Shown here: piece by piece, positions 1 through 11,293 of the stretch
Layout of the letters: every line of letters starts with the position of its first letter
How positions within the stretch are numbered: position 1 is the stretch's first letter
From: Prunella strophiata
Lineage: Eukaryota; Chordata; Aves; Passeriformes; Prunellidae
Direction of reading: 5' to 3'
Assembly: GCA_036583965.1 (NCBI GenBank)
Contig: JAZBQD010000001.1
Coordinates: 21,437,569 to 21,501,568 of the forward strand
DNA: 64,000 nt
Position numbers and translations under genes: made by a program
Notes under the pieces: model-generated
What the model was told of the DNA's origin: nothing
Databases searched by the model: none
The model's input: the letters and a program-made list of their open reading frames with translations, nothing else

Positions 1-2529
1 GCTTTCCCAAACTCCTGCCCTTCTTTTGCTGATTATTTGTAAGAATTTGTCAAAAAAGGGCGGGGTCTTGATATTTGGGTTATCTTGATACCTGGGGAGT
101 CACTCATGAATGTTACAGGTGGCTCTGAAGTGATAGCTCAGCCTCAAATCCTTCCTGAGGAAGCTTCCTGCTTTGGCACAAAGGATGTGAATTGGCCCAT
201 TAAAATCCATCCATCTGCCAGAATTCCATAAACTGGCATTGGATATGTTTATCCTGGGCTGGATTTGTGCTGTAGTAGCTGAGGCCAAGCCTGTCACCTG
301 CAGCTGGCTCAGCTGAGTGCCCAAGCACAACTTTGCTGCTAAGCCTTGGCCAGGTTTCCCTGCAGATCCCTAGGAATGCAGTGATTGCTTTGGGAGAGGG
401 GTAGAAGTCACCAGGATGTTGGGAATCCTTGATTCCCATCCTTCCCAGATTTTCCTACCATCCCACCCACTTTCCCTGCTAACTTTTTTTTTTTTTTTTC
501 TTTTCCTAGGGACAAAAATATTCCTCCCTTCCAACCCAAACCATTCCATGATCCCGTGTTATTTCCCTTGGAGGCTGAACCAGCAGCACTCAGGAGAATG
601 TATGGCACAATCTAGGAGTAAAGAATTTCCCTCTAAATCCCAAAAAGGCAAATCATGCTGGGAAGGAGGCACAGGAATCAAGGTGATACATCCTGCAGCA
701 GCAGCAGGTGGGGTGATTTCACTGCCTAAAACCCAGCAGCTTTGTGGTCTGTTCCCTTTTATACTCTTCCTTTAACAATCCTGTGTTAATCTGAGGACTC
801 CCAGGTTATTGGGAAGGCTGGAAAGCTGTGTTAGGACTGTGGGAAATTGATTTAGAGAAAATTTTTAAAGCTTGATTGAAGGTTTACATGGGTTTACTCT
901 GCCTTCCCCTCCCAGCAGAGTGGGAATGGTGCTCTGGATTTGGTGGAAGCTGCACCTCATATCTGTGTGCTGCTCCTTCCTCCTGCCCCCCCTGGGGACA
1001 GATCCCACTTTTTCACCAGGATTTCCATCTTTCATTTCCCAGGAAGATGTGTTTCTCTGCACGTTCCCAGCAGGATAACCATGATGGTGAGTGTCTCTGT
1101 AAGGGCAGGCAGGGAGCAAATCCCCTCCAGGCACACCAGGACAGGGCTGTTCCATGAACCTGGGCTGTAATTTGTCCATCCTGGCAGCTTAATTAGCCTG
1201 GGCAGCATAATGTCCAGTGTGCCACCAGTGTGTGTCTCCATCCCTGGGCACAGTCCTGCCTTTACTACCCCCCCTCACCTTTTGGGAGGGGTGGAGCCAA
1301 GAATGAGAGCCCTGGCATCCCCTCCCTGTGTTTCTCCTGGTCTTAATAATCCCTCCCACACCCCCATCTATGTTCAAGGTCCGTGCCTTGATGTCTCCTC
1401 AGAATTCCCATCCTCAGCCCCCAGTTATTTATGCATTTCTAACTTGCAAGGCAAAAATGTGCAGCAGTAAATTAAACTGCTGGGATAGACAAATTTTTAT
1501 TATTCTTGGCTTGGTGATGGGGTAAAGTTTTGAGTTTATCCTTCGTGTTCCTCATTTAAACCATGGTGATTAATCAGCAGTGAGCAATTTGTTTCCCCCC
1601 CTCTCCCTAGGACTAGCTCTGTGTAATGCTAAATCCAAGCAAAAGCTGCTCAATATTTGATATATTTAAAACCTGCACTTACCTTTTTCATTAAAAGAGC
1701 CTCTCCCCCCCATTTCTGAGATAACAACTTGGAATAAAGTAGCTCTTTGTGAATGCTGGGAGAGCAATGCTGTCTAGGTCTGATGTCTGAAATGCAACAC
1801 ATTAAAAAATAATCATCTTTCTACCTGTGCAAAATTCATCAGATTAAATAATGGCCTTAATACAATTTCCCTGGTGACCTTTATTGAGGCAAGAAGAAAT
1901 TCTTCCTTAGATACTAAAAATAACCACGACAGCAGAGTTTCTCTGAACTTTGGTGTTGCCATTCTCTCTAAACTCTTGAAACAAATCCTAAACCTCCCTC
2001 CAGCATTACAACAGTCAGTTCTGCACCATTCTCTAGAAGCATCCCATCCCTGGAACCCCCAAAATCTGCCCCAGAATCTCTTCCTGGATTTCTGTAGCAT
2101 TCCCAGGAACCTGCCCTGAGAACAACCCCAGGGCCTGCTTTCACATTCTGCTTAGTTGGGTACAATGCCCACAATCTTCTGGGAGCAGAAACCATGATCT
2201 GGAGTGGTAAGCTCTAAAAAAGGTTAATTTTGGCTTTATTGCCCTAAAAAGATGATGTTTCATATTCTCCAAGCATTTCAACAGGAACTTTCGAAGGCGA
2301 AGAGAAAGGTTTTCAACAGTTAGCCTCAAGATTTTGTCCTTTCTCTTAGAAGAGCTGCAGAAGAGCCACTGCAGAGACACTTCCCTTCCCCAGATCCACT
2401 TGGGAATCCAGCACAAACAACTTCCTTGTTGTTTTCCCCTCCAAGCAAAGCTTTCAGGACCTCCTGGAAGCCAAATATTGGCTAAACCCCACAGGTCTGT
2501 GCAAAGTACAGCAACTCCACAGGAATCCC

Positions 2530-2690
2530 AGTGCCAGAGGGCAGGGCTGGATGGGATATTGGGAATTAGGAATTGTTCCCTGTGAGGGTGGGCAGGCCCT
2601 GGCACAGGGTGCCCAGAGCAGCTGTGGCTGCCCCTGGATCCCTGGCAGTGCCCAAGGCCAGGTTGGAAACACCTTTTGCAGGGTTGTTGC
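2530..2690 (+). mobile_element. CR1 LINE fragment
   Basis: Sense-orientation CR1 3' region: the shared block running from CAGGGCTGGATGGGATATTG through GCAGCTGTGGCTGCCCCTGG, which recurs across the window. It is truncated at both ends. Limits are approximate. Confidence 0.8.
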
Positions 2691-3109
2691 TCCTGCTGGG
2701 TGACTCCTGAGAGGATGAATACAATTTTATCCTGTAAAGAGCAACCATGCTTGCCAGAAAGATAAACAACATTCCAGCTGTCCTGGCTAGTGCCACCTCA
2801 AGAGCCTTGGTTTTCCCAGCTATGAGTGAATTACCTGATTGTGCTCCTGTTGTTGTTACAGCTTTGATCCAGCTCCAGCTTTAGCTTGGGATCAGCTGGG
2901 CTAAGTCCAGACAGGGAAATCACTGACACTCCCTTCTTCTAGAAAAAAGGAAAAACTCCTCAGTTCTCATCTAATGGGCTGCTGAGAGCCAGCTGCGTCC
3001 AAAATTCACCTGATAAACTGCACTTCTCTTTGGGCTTATCAAAGCTTGAGGTTTAACAGTGCTTTGTAATGAATGCATGTCTTCCTCAGACTACAATGTT
3101 AACTCAGCA

Positions 3110-3905
3110 ACATGGAACCATGGAATGGCTTCCCTTGGAAGGGATCTAAAATTCATCTCATCCCACCCCTGCCATGGGCAGGGACACCTTCCATTGTCCC
3201 AGGCTGCTCCAAACACCAAATTCCAACCTGGCCTTGGGCACTGCCAGGGATCCAGGGGCAGCCACAGCTGCTCTGGGCACCCTGTGCCAGGGCCTGTCCA
3301 CCCTCACAGGGAACAATTCCTAATTCCCAATATCCCATCCAGCCCTGCCCTCTGGCACTGGGAAGCCATTCCCCCTTGTCACTCCATCCCTTGTCCAAAG
3401 TCTCTCTCCATCTCTCCTGTAGCTCCTTCAGGCTCTTCAAGGCCACAATTTGGTCACCCCAGAGCTTCTCCTCTCCAGGTGAACAATCCCAGCTGTGCCA
3501 GCCTTTCCTCCCAGCAGAGCTGCTCCATCCTCTGCTCACCCTGGTGCCTCCCTGGGCTCTCTGCAGCAGCTCCAGGTCCCTCCTGTGCTGGCCCCAGGGC
3601 TGGGGCAGCTCTGCAGGTGGGGTCTGCACCTGAGCCCAGGGGCAGAGGGGCAGAATCCCCCCCTCCCCTGCTGCCCAGGCTGGGGCTCAGCCCAGGGCAC
3701 GGGGGGTTCTGGGTCCCAGCTCTCACCCCCAGCACCCCCAGCTCCTTCTCCAGGGCTGCTCCAGCTGCTCCTCCCCTGGATTGATCCTGGAGTTGCCCTG
3801 ACCCAGGAGCAGCACCAGCACCTGACCTTGTTAAAACCCTGAGATTCCCATAGGCCACTCTGGGAGCTTGTCCAGGTCCCCCTCGGTGGCCCTGTCCTTC
3901 AGAAG
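3110..3905 (-). mobile_element. CR1 LINE 3' fragment, longest of its type here
   Basis: Antisense copy of about 0.8 kb. It starts with the ATGGAATGG and GGAAGGGATC block (CR1 3' end reversed), passes the CCATGGGCAGGGACACCTTC and GCAGCCACAGCTGCTCTGGG blocks, and extends to a region resembling the end of the CR1 reverse-transcriptase frame near 3830-3900. Reading frames are broken. Confidence 0.85.
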
Positions 3906-6900
3906 AGTTTTAAAGTTTTTCTGCAGCAGAATTTGAGGGGTGAGCAAGTGTGTGCAGAAAACAAGGTGAGAACCATTTACCCCCATCCACCAGCTGGAAA
4001 TTATCCCTAATTTTAATCTTTCCATTTACTGGACGAAACTGCTGGAAAATGGAGGAGCCACTTTCCAGCCACTGAGAGCATCACACAGAAGGAACGTGGG
4101 GACAACCACCACCGTGGCTGTCATACACTGGAGACTCCTGTAAATATCAAGCAGTATTTCCTTGGAATGTGTGACAATTCCCAGGAGTAATTTCCATGAC
4201 CCAAATCAGCCCATTCCCACTGGGTGTTTTCCCAGCATTTGCTAAAGAAATTTTTTTTTTTTTGTTTGTTTGTTTTCCAATCCCTTTTCCATTTTGCTGA
4301 TTGTTTTTCAGGTTCTGTAAGGATTCAGACTGTCATGGGAGGATGCTGAGTGACTGTGCTGGGTCATTTCTGCCAGCAGACAGACACTTGTAACCCCCTA
4401 CGACCACACTATCCTTTCCCTTGCTCCAAATCCTGGATGCAGGGACTCCCCACCATTAATACAAATATATTTAATATTAATGTTTGATTTCCCAACAGAT
4501 CCCTGACAGATCTGTGAGTCCTTGTTTATAGTCTTAAGTAGCAAATACTTAAACAAGGGAGAAAACAGAAATAGTTCCATTTTCCACCTTGCTTTCATTT
4601 TCCCCTCCCAGTGGGAATCACACTGCCCTGCCACAACAACAGAATTTCTCATTTGGATCTTCCCTGGTCTGAAAATGTACCAGATGCTGTGCTAAGCCAC
4701 AAAATCCTGCTTGGAGGAGTGCAGGAATTAAATCAGTGGCAGGAGGGGTGATTATCACCTTGATCCACCAGCGAGTGCTTCTGCCACTCAGGGGAAGCTG
4801 CTTGTGCCTTGCCTCAGCCTGACAAATTTCGGTGCTTAAACAGCTGTAAATTACATCCCAAGGCACAGATCTGGAATTCTACTCCCTGCATCCAAAGCTG
4901 GGCTAATTCCTCACTTCCCAAAGGGAAATAAAAGGGATTTTTTTTTTTTTTTTTTAACTGGCTCAATCTGTGAAGTTCCTGCTGTTGGTTCTGGCTGCCA
5001 GCTCCTGCTCACAGCCTAAAATCCAGAGTTATTCATGGTATGGCATCCCCAAAAGGCAATGTTTGGAATTAATTGACAGGATATCACCCCCGAAAATAAA
5101 AGGGGAAAAAAAATACCCCCATACCCCTAAATCTTGTACACCTGAGAAACATTTCCCCACAGTATTCCCAAATTTAAAAGTTTAGCTAAAATTGAGTTAA
5201 TTTTAGGTAACACAGCCCCCTGTTGCTGAAAAAAAAAGTGGGAATTCTGATCTCTCTGCATTGTGGGAGAAGCTCTGAGCACCTGGACAGCACAAAGGAG
5301 CAGGTGGGGGTGGAATTTCCTTTGGATAAGCAGAGACACCGCTACTGACCCCCAGTGTCCATCCCCAGAGCTACAGATGCTGTAGTTTTAGAAATAAAGA
5401 AATAACTTCTGTTTTCCCTCAGATATTTGGGAGAAAATGTTCATCTAAAAAGCACACGACCCTAATGAATATTAGGAACAGAACTGACAGACTTTTGCAA
5501 TAAAAGCGAGGCAGTGAAATAATAACAGTGTCTTAAACAGGATTAAAATATAACATTTTACTTGTTATTTCAAAGAATAGATTTTTTTTTTCTTTCTTCC
5601 ATCAGTCTTATCTGTATGTCCAGCCTCCAGCTTAACTCCAAACAGCTGTTTTAGTGCCGGTCCCAAGTGCAAATATGCCAAGAAAAAGGAATTAGGGCAA
5701 AGAAACATCTGGTGGGTTTGTTTTTCCCACGTGTGGGAGGCTACAGTGCATTTCTCTTGCCTGAAAACAAGCACCATTGCTCAAAATATTTGGTCAGAAA
5801 CCTCAGCTTGAGAAGGAGGTATTGGACAGAGAAGTCACATCGACGCCACATGCAGACAGCTCCCAAAGACAAACATTCCCAGGGATCTGCTGGGGGAGAA
5901 CCTGGGCAAAGGGAAACCCAACACAGCCACAGCAGCACAAAGTCCTTTTACTGCCAGAGCAGATCCTCACCCAGACCTCGTGGTGAGGCCCTCAGCTGTT
6001 GAAAGGGAAGAGAATGGTGGTGCCAATCTCTTCCTTGCTAATTACACACATTTATCTGTTGGCTCTTCCAGTCTTTCCAGAGGAATCCAGGTTGTTCTCA
6101 CAACTGGTTTGGTTTTACCCCAAAAAAAGTTTGCACAACACAACAGGACACTTTCCTCTTGTGAATGTGGCTCTGCTTTTTTTCTTTTGCTGCCTCATAC
6201 TGGAGAAAACCACTTTTCTTTGTCTTTTTTGGGTGTTGGTGACACCAAACAGTGGAAATTCTCAGCCCCCTGCCCAAAGCTATGACAACAAACTGAAAAC
6301 TTCAAGGTAAAACCAGAAATTGTAACCAGGTGCCTGAATTTATGTTGTGTATTTCACAGGTAATGGGTACTAAAAGTTTTGGAAACACCTCTGTATGTGT
6401 GTGTCCTGAGACCCTTTGCCCTTCCCAGATCTGTCTGTGCACGTTCACCTCATAAAATATTCCCTTTTTCTCCTCTTCCCTGTGGGATCCATTTGTCTTT
6501 TCAGCACGTTTGTGTTCAGTATGAAAGTGGAATGGTGATGGCACCGCTTAACCCACCAGCCAGCTGGGCTTGGGAATGGATCCATCCTCTTCCTATTAAC
6601 TCCTCTTTAGTGCCTCCCACTATCACAGGCTCATGGACCATCCTGCTTTATTCCAGAGGAATACAGCCATAGGATGACAATTACTGATAGAGCACAAAAG
6701 CTGGAGCTAAAGACCATGGAAAGAAGCAAACAGAAATGATGTGGGAAGAGATGAAAAATTGACCAGAGAAGAAAATTGGAACAAGCTAATTTACAAAAGA
6801 ATATGAACAAACCACGGCCAGGTAGCTCTGAATAAGATTAATTGCTACACATTGCCTTCCTCTTTGCAATTTTTATCTTATTTCAGCGTCTCTTGCACTT

Positions 6901-7215
6901 TTCTAAGTGGCAGTGCTGTAATCTCAGGAACTTTGATTCCATAACTTTGCCAACTGGGTGTTGTTTGCATAAATTGCACTGACTTTGGAACTGGGACTCA
7001 AATTCCAGCAGCAGCCGAGGATTTGTTCCATTGACTTGGATGGGTTTATTTTTAATTTATTACTCTGAGGTCAGAAGGCAGAGCTCCGGATATAAATTTT
7101 GAACATAAATAGACAATTCCCAAGTCTAGACAGTAGAGCCACAAATACCGTACAGGAAAACAAAGCCAGGCAGGTATAGAACTGTCTGGAGGGTTAAACC
7201 AAAGGGGGCTGTGCA

Positions 7216-7461
7216 TTTATTAGTAGTTTACTGTTTATTAAACAAGAACTCCAGATCCAAAAAGAACTCATTAATTGAAACCAAGTAGTGTTTAGTGAAA
7301 TGGGAGCCTGTCAAAACTGGGGAGGACAATGGATCGGTCCAAATGTGAGTGCAAATTTTGTCTGGGAATTTTAAAGCGTGCCGTTTGTCATGGACAACGG
7401 AAGTGCACCATACAAACTCCGTACATCTGCCCCTGGGTGACAATAAAAAGCGCAGTTTATT
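7216..7461 (-). terminator. Candidate poly(A) signals at the 3' end of PCDH15 (CD3)
   Basis: Three plus-strand TTTATT hexamers, at 7216-7221, 7234-7239 and 7456-7461, read AATAAA on the transcribed strand. They lie about 45 to 290 nt after the CD3 stop. Any of them could end the longest PCDH15 transcript; the sequence does not show which is used. Confidence 0.45.
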
Positions 7462-7503
7462 ATAAACCGAAGTAAAAACCAAAATTAAAAAAATCAACTA
7501 AAA

Positions 7504-8055
7504 TCACAGTTTTGTCATTGGTATGTGGAGGTTGTTCCAAGGGCCCATCCAGAGCTCCTCCTCGTCGGACTGTGTGTGTTCACTGTGCGACTCCAAGGGC
7601 TCCTTGACTTCCTCGTGGTCAACAACCGACTCCTGCTCGTCTGTGCTTTTCAGTTTGGCCGCCCCGGCCTTTGTCACTACATTTTCAGCCCCTATAGTAG
7701 AGGAAAAGGAGACACTGCATGGCCTGGAGTTCATTTTGTCACTCGGGGACGGTCCCTTGGACAATGTGTTCAGCGGGACGCTCTCCTCGTGTGTCACCGC
7801 CAGCTTGTCCAGTTTCTTGAACTGCTTCCCCAGCCTCACTGGGGACGTGACTTTGAGATTGTTGCCCAGGCAGGCGCGGCGGGTGCGGACCACGGAGCCA
7901 TTCTGGGCCACGTAGATGTTGCTGCTGCCGTTGGGTTGGAAGCCGGGGTTGCTCAGCCGGTTCCTCTGGCTGGAGTCGGGAGCGCTCTCCTCGCCTGTGG
8001 AGCTGGTCTCGTACTCCGGGTCCACCACCAGCTTGATCCTCTTCTTTTTGGCCCA
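7504..8055 (-). CDS. PCDH15: PCDH15 alternative last exon CD3
   Basis: This terminal exon encodes 183 residues and TGA. It begins WAKKKRIKLVVDPEYETSST after the acceptor TTGTTGTCCAACAG, in phase 0, so it joins AAEE of exon 12380-12512. It continues with IYVAQNGSVVRTRRACL, LGKQFKKLDKLAVTHEESVP and LNTLSKGPSP, and ends HTQSDEEELWMGPWNNLHIP then MTKL. These blocks match the mammalian CD3-type tail as recalled. MTKL fits a class-I PDZ ligand (T at -2, L at 0). As the most distal last exon it is used only when both the CD1 and CD2 exons are skipped. Plus-strand open frames across this exon are shadows with no matching splice structure or recognisable protein. Confidence 0.95.
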   Translation of the reverse strand, partial: WAKKKRIKLVVDPEYETSSTGEESAPDSSQRNRLSNPGFQPNGSSNIYVAQNGSVVRTRRACLGNNLKVTSPVRLGKQFKKLDKLAVTHEESVPLNTLSKGPSPSDKMNSRPCSVSFSSTIGAENVVTKAGAAKLKSTDEQESVVDHEEVKEPLESHSEHTQSDEEELWMGPWNNLHIPMTKL

Positions 8056-8861
8056 CTGTTGGACAACAAAAAGAAATGTCAGGGCAACTCAGCAGCTCAT
8101 TTCCCTGCCCTTTCTGTTCATTGATTAATAGCTCTCATCAGTTTCTATTAATATTGCACCTTTCCCCTTGGGATGTGTGCAGAAATTGGAGGGCCCTGAG
8201 GAGGAAGCTGCTGTGTGAGAGATACCTTTAAGAAACCACCCCAAGGTATAAATTCTGTGAAGGCCTTGGAAGTTTTCTTCCCTTGCATTGTGAATTCCAC
8301 GCACTGGCCAGCTCTGCTTTGTGTGCATCACACATCCAGCAGAGAATATCCCGGGACATACACCAGGGAAAATCTCAGGCATGGCGCTGGCAAAACTGGT
8401 TGGTTACAAAAAGAACAGATCTATGTAAGGCTTTGTGACTGTTCCAGACAGGTGGGATCGGTGGAAATGCTCAGGAAGATGGTGGAGAAACCAGGCTTTA
8501 GGTTTATATAACTTAAATAGTTCTTCAAAGACTTAATGCAAACAATTTCCACACTGCTGTGACTTTGTAGTAGCAGTGATTCCTCTATGGTGAGCACACA
8601 ACCCCCACTAGTTATTATAATTTATAATTGATCTTTTAAAAATAAATGCCTCCTTGCAGCACACTGAAAAGAGCTATTACCCTTCTTGAATGAATAATTC
8701 AAACACTAAGATGCCATCACAGTTAACCCCCACTGCAAAACACACACAGGAACATGAGAAAAGCCAGTTTTTCAAGAAAGAAAATCATGCAAGGTACAAA
8801 TAGCTGATTACTCTTTAGCTTTTGAGAAGTTACACTTGCTAAAAATTACTTAGATACCTAT

Positions 8862-8867
8862 TTTATT
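8862..8867 (-). terminator. Candidate poly(A) signal for the CD2 transcript
   Basis: TTTATT on the plus strand gives AATAAA on the transcribed strand, about 900 nt after the CD2 stop. It is the first canonical hexamer I noticed in that direction. It lies between the CD2 and CD3 exons, so it could end CD2 transcripts before CD3 is copied. The call rests on the hexamer alone. Confidence 0.35.
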
Positions 8868-9040
8868 GTTCCTGGCAAAGACAGACAATGTTCTTCACAT
8901 GGATATATTCCGGTGGATCTATTCCTGCTCAGTTTAAGTGGGATTTACTTTAAAACATTGTGTGCAGCTACAACATTGTGCTGTGTGGGGACACAAAGGG
9001 GCAGGTAAGTGACCAAGGATCAAGTTCAAAGAGATGCTTG

Positions 9041-9080
9041 AATAAAATAAAATAAAATAAAATAAAATATAAAATAAAAT
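9041..9080. repeat. (AATAA)n simple repeat
   Basis: AATAAAATAAAATAAAATAA-type units over 40 bp. On the transcribed strand this is TTTTATT-rich, not a poly(A) signal. Confidence 0.9.
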
Positions 9081-9769
9081 TACTGTACTGTGATAGGCAG
9101 GAAAGGCAGAGGTTGGGAAATGTAATCCATTTCCTTTCCTGACCCAGCTCACTTGGTCCTCCTGCCTCAGCATTGCTGACTTGTGCATCACTGGTGTTTG
9201 CAACCTGTATCCTGTGATGCAGAAACAGCTCAATCCCAGCTCTCCCACTTATCCCCTGCTGTTTTGGGAATGTTGTTTTGCTGCAATTCCACTTGTTCTC
9301 CCTGCAAACAGAGCTCACCTTGACAGCAGAGAACTCACCTGAAGATTAGCAAATGTATTAATACAATATTAACATGTAAGATGAAAACATGGATGATTTT
9401 TAAATCTTTACATCCTCCTAATCACGGATGACTTTAAAATCTTTACATCCTCCTCCTCCTCATTTCCATTCTTCCCTAAATCCCATGTTTCATTGCTCCA
9501 TGAAAATGAAACTTTCTGTATTTATGGCTGAGTATATCTATATTGTGTGTATATATAGGTATATATATTTATATATATATCCATGGGGCTGGAATTAGTT
9601 TGGTTTTCCATAGTTCTCTCCCAAGGACAGTGAAATGCTGGATCAATATGCTTTGCCCTTTCCTTTTGGCTGTCTCCAGCCCATCAGCATTGCTTAGGAA
9701 AGACCACACAGAAGGCACAGCAAACAAAGGCACTCCTCACTGCAAACCATCACCTACTGTCACTCCTCT

Positions 9770-11293
9770 TTAAAAGGAGGTGGAATCACCCGTGGCCTCT
9801 GACTCTGTAACTCCAGTACCCAGGGGCTCATCTGACTGGGACTGGCTGCTTTCCTGGGACACCTTTTTCCTTGTTTTCATTCCTTTCCTGTTGGTGTCAG
9901 AGCTCTGAGTCTCAGGGGATGTGGCAGTTTTCCCGGACGTGGCACTACGTGAGCTTTTTGTCCCTGTGGTACCTTTGGAAGTCGCACTGATTTCACTGTC
10001 TAGGCAAGAAGATTCATTTTTACTGGCAGTGTCCTCCCTGTCACTGTCCTCTGGATCAACCTCTTCACTTTCCTCCTCGCTGTCCTCACCAGGAGCAGCT
10101 GATTGTCCTCCCTTGCCCCCTCCAGCAGTAGCAGCTTTTGCGTTGGCAGTTTTAGAAACCGCCTTGTTTGAGCTATCTGCTCTCTCCTCTGCCTCTTCCT
10201 CTTCTTCTGACACCTCTTCTATGGTGTCCTCTATTTCCACACTGGCAGAGGAGGTTTTGCTCTTGTAACTGGATCCCGAGGTTTTCTTGTGGCTCGTGTC
10301 CCTGTCACTACCTGAGGCAGTGGAGCTCACGGATTTCTGGCTGGAGCGTTTGCCACGGGAGCTGCCTGCCCTGCTTTTCACACTGGACATTCCCCTGCTT
10401 CTCCTGCTGCTGGACTCACTGGTCCCTGACCTGCTGTAGGAGCTCCGTGTGGAGGAGCTCTTGGACAGGCTGCCATCCTCATCGCTCTCAGAGTCTTCCT
10501 CATCATCGTCCTCTTCTGATGAGTCCTCCTCCGACTCACTGCCGGAGCTGGATTCAGAGTCCTCATCGGAATCCCCCAAATCCTCAGTTTCCTCATCCGA
10601 GTCCACGGTGCTTTCCGTGGCCTCATCCTGATCCAGAGTTATTTTCAAGTAGTCTTTGTCTTCTGACTCGGAGCCGGAGCTGCTGCTCTTCTCAGAGGAC
10701 TCATCCGAGGTGCCCCTCCTCCTCTTCTTCCTCCTCTTCTCACGGTCACTGTCCTCCTGCTCGCTCTCTGCCGTGATACTGATTGAAACTCCCGACTTGG
10801 CTTCATCCCTTTCAGACTCTTCCTCTCCACGTGCCAAATCCTTGCCAAGGCCCTCCTGGAACTTCTTGGAGACGCTGATGCGCTTCAACACGTGGTTTAG
10901 TTTTCTCATGGAGGGCCTGTCATCCGTGGATTTCTGGAAGTAGCTTCCCCTGATCATCATGGGTTTGTCCCCGTCCGCTTGGCGAGCTGACAGCAGCTTG
11001 GCATAGCTGGAATCTTTCCTGCCTTTCACTCTCTGCAGGATCATGGGGAATATCTTTGCTTTCTTCCACCGGGAATGGGCAGACTCAGCTCTTCCTACGG
11101 GTTTGTGGGCACTGACTGCCACACGACTTATATGCATCACTCCCTTTAGCCTCCTTTTTCCCTGGCTGCTCCTAAGTCCTCTTCCAGGACCACGGCTGAG
11201 GTCCATCCCAACACCTACAGGTCTCCCTTCCATTTGAGGCCCTGCTGCCTGGCTTATACCTCTGCTGGGAGGGCCTCTGACTGGACTCATGCC
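9770..11293 (-). CDS. PCDH15: PCDH15 alternative last exon CD2 (acidic Ser-rich tail)
   Basis: This terminal exon gives 507 residues and TAA. It starts GMSPVRGPPSRGISQ after the acceptor TTTGCAG. Landmarks: WKKAKIFPMILQRVKGRKDS near residues 76-95; a basic cluster KRRKKRRRG near 186-194; DYLKITLDQDEATESTV near 214-230; then a long Ser/Glu/Asp-rich, probably disordered stretch; and a C-terminus ESEATGDSTSF. The KIFPMI and DYLK.TLDQ.EATESTV blocks agree with the mammalian CD2 tail as I remember it, while most of the rest is low complexity. In mice the CD2 tail is the isoform needed for transduction in mature hair cells and is reported to contact TMIE. The last four residues STSF fit a PDZ class-I pattern (T at -2, hydrophobic at 0). 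The basic cluster resembles a nuclear localisation signal, which is inference. Confidence 0.93.
   Translation of the reverse strand, partial: GMSPVRGPPSRGISQAAGPQMEGRPVGVGMDLSRGPGRGLRSSQGKRRLKGVMHISRVAVSAHKPVGRAESAHSRWKKAKIFPMILQRVKGRKDSSYAKLLSARQADGDKPMMIRGSYFQKSTDDRPSMRKLNHVLKRISVSKKFQEGLGKDLARGEEESERDEAKSGVSISITAESEQEDSDREKRRKKRRRGTSDESSEKSSSSGSESEDKDYLKITLDQDEATESTVDSDEETEDLGDSDEDSESSSGSESEEDSSEEDDDEEDSESDEDGSLSKSSSTRSSYSRSGTSESSSRRSRGMSSVKSRAGSSRGKRSSQKSVSSTASGSDRDTSHKKTSGSSYKSKTSSASVEIEDTIEEVSEEEEEAEERADSSNKAVSKTANAKAATAGGGKGGQSAAPGEDSEEESEEVDPEDSDREDTASKNESSCLDSEISATSKGTTGTKSSRSATSGKTATSPETQSSDTNRKGMKTRKKVSQESSQSQSDEPLGTGVTESEATGDSTSF

Larger units (their letters stand above)
1..7215. 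other. Intergenic DNA downstream of PCDH15
   Basis: No exon or conserved protein was recognised here on either strand. It contains T-tracts (about 485-500, 4249-4262, 4939-4957), two CR1 fragments (about 2530-2690 and 3110-3905) and otherwise unique-looking sequence. Open frames are short and do not form splice-compatible sets with recognisable content. Confidence 0.6.
8056..9769 (-). other. PCDH15: PCDH15 intron / CD2 3'UTR region
   Basis: This lies between the CD2 stop and the CD3 acceptor, so it is 3'UTR for CD2 transcripts and intron for CD3 transcripts. It holds an (AATAA)n tract at 9041-9080, a short two-copy repeat around 9400-9455 and a TATA-rich patch near 9540-9580. No further exon was seen. 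Confidence 0.6.

Noticed and set aside
3059..3858. 241-aa open frame on the plus strand
   Set aside because: It lies on the antisense strand of a CR1 element.
7525..8124. 199-aa plus-strand open frame
   Set aside because: Antisense shadow of the CD3 exon.
9041..9080. AATAAA motifs as poly(A) signals
   Set aside because: They are on the plus strand, antisense to PCDH15, and part of a simple repeat.
10168..10776. 202-aa plus-strand open frame rich in Ser, Cys and Pro
   Set aside because: It is the antisense shadow of the CD2 exon, whose minus-strand frame has proper splice sites and recognisable motifs.
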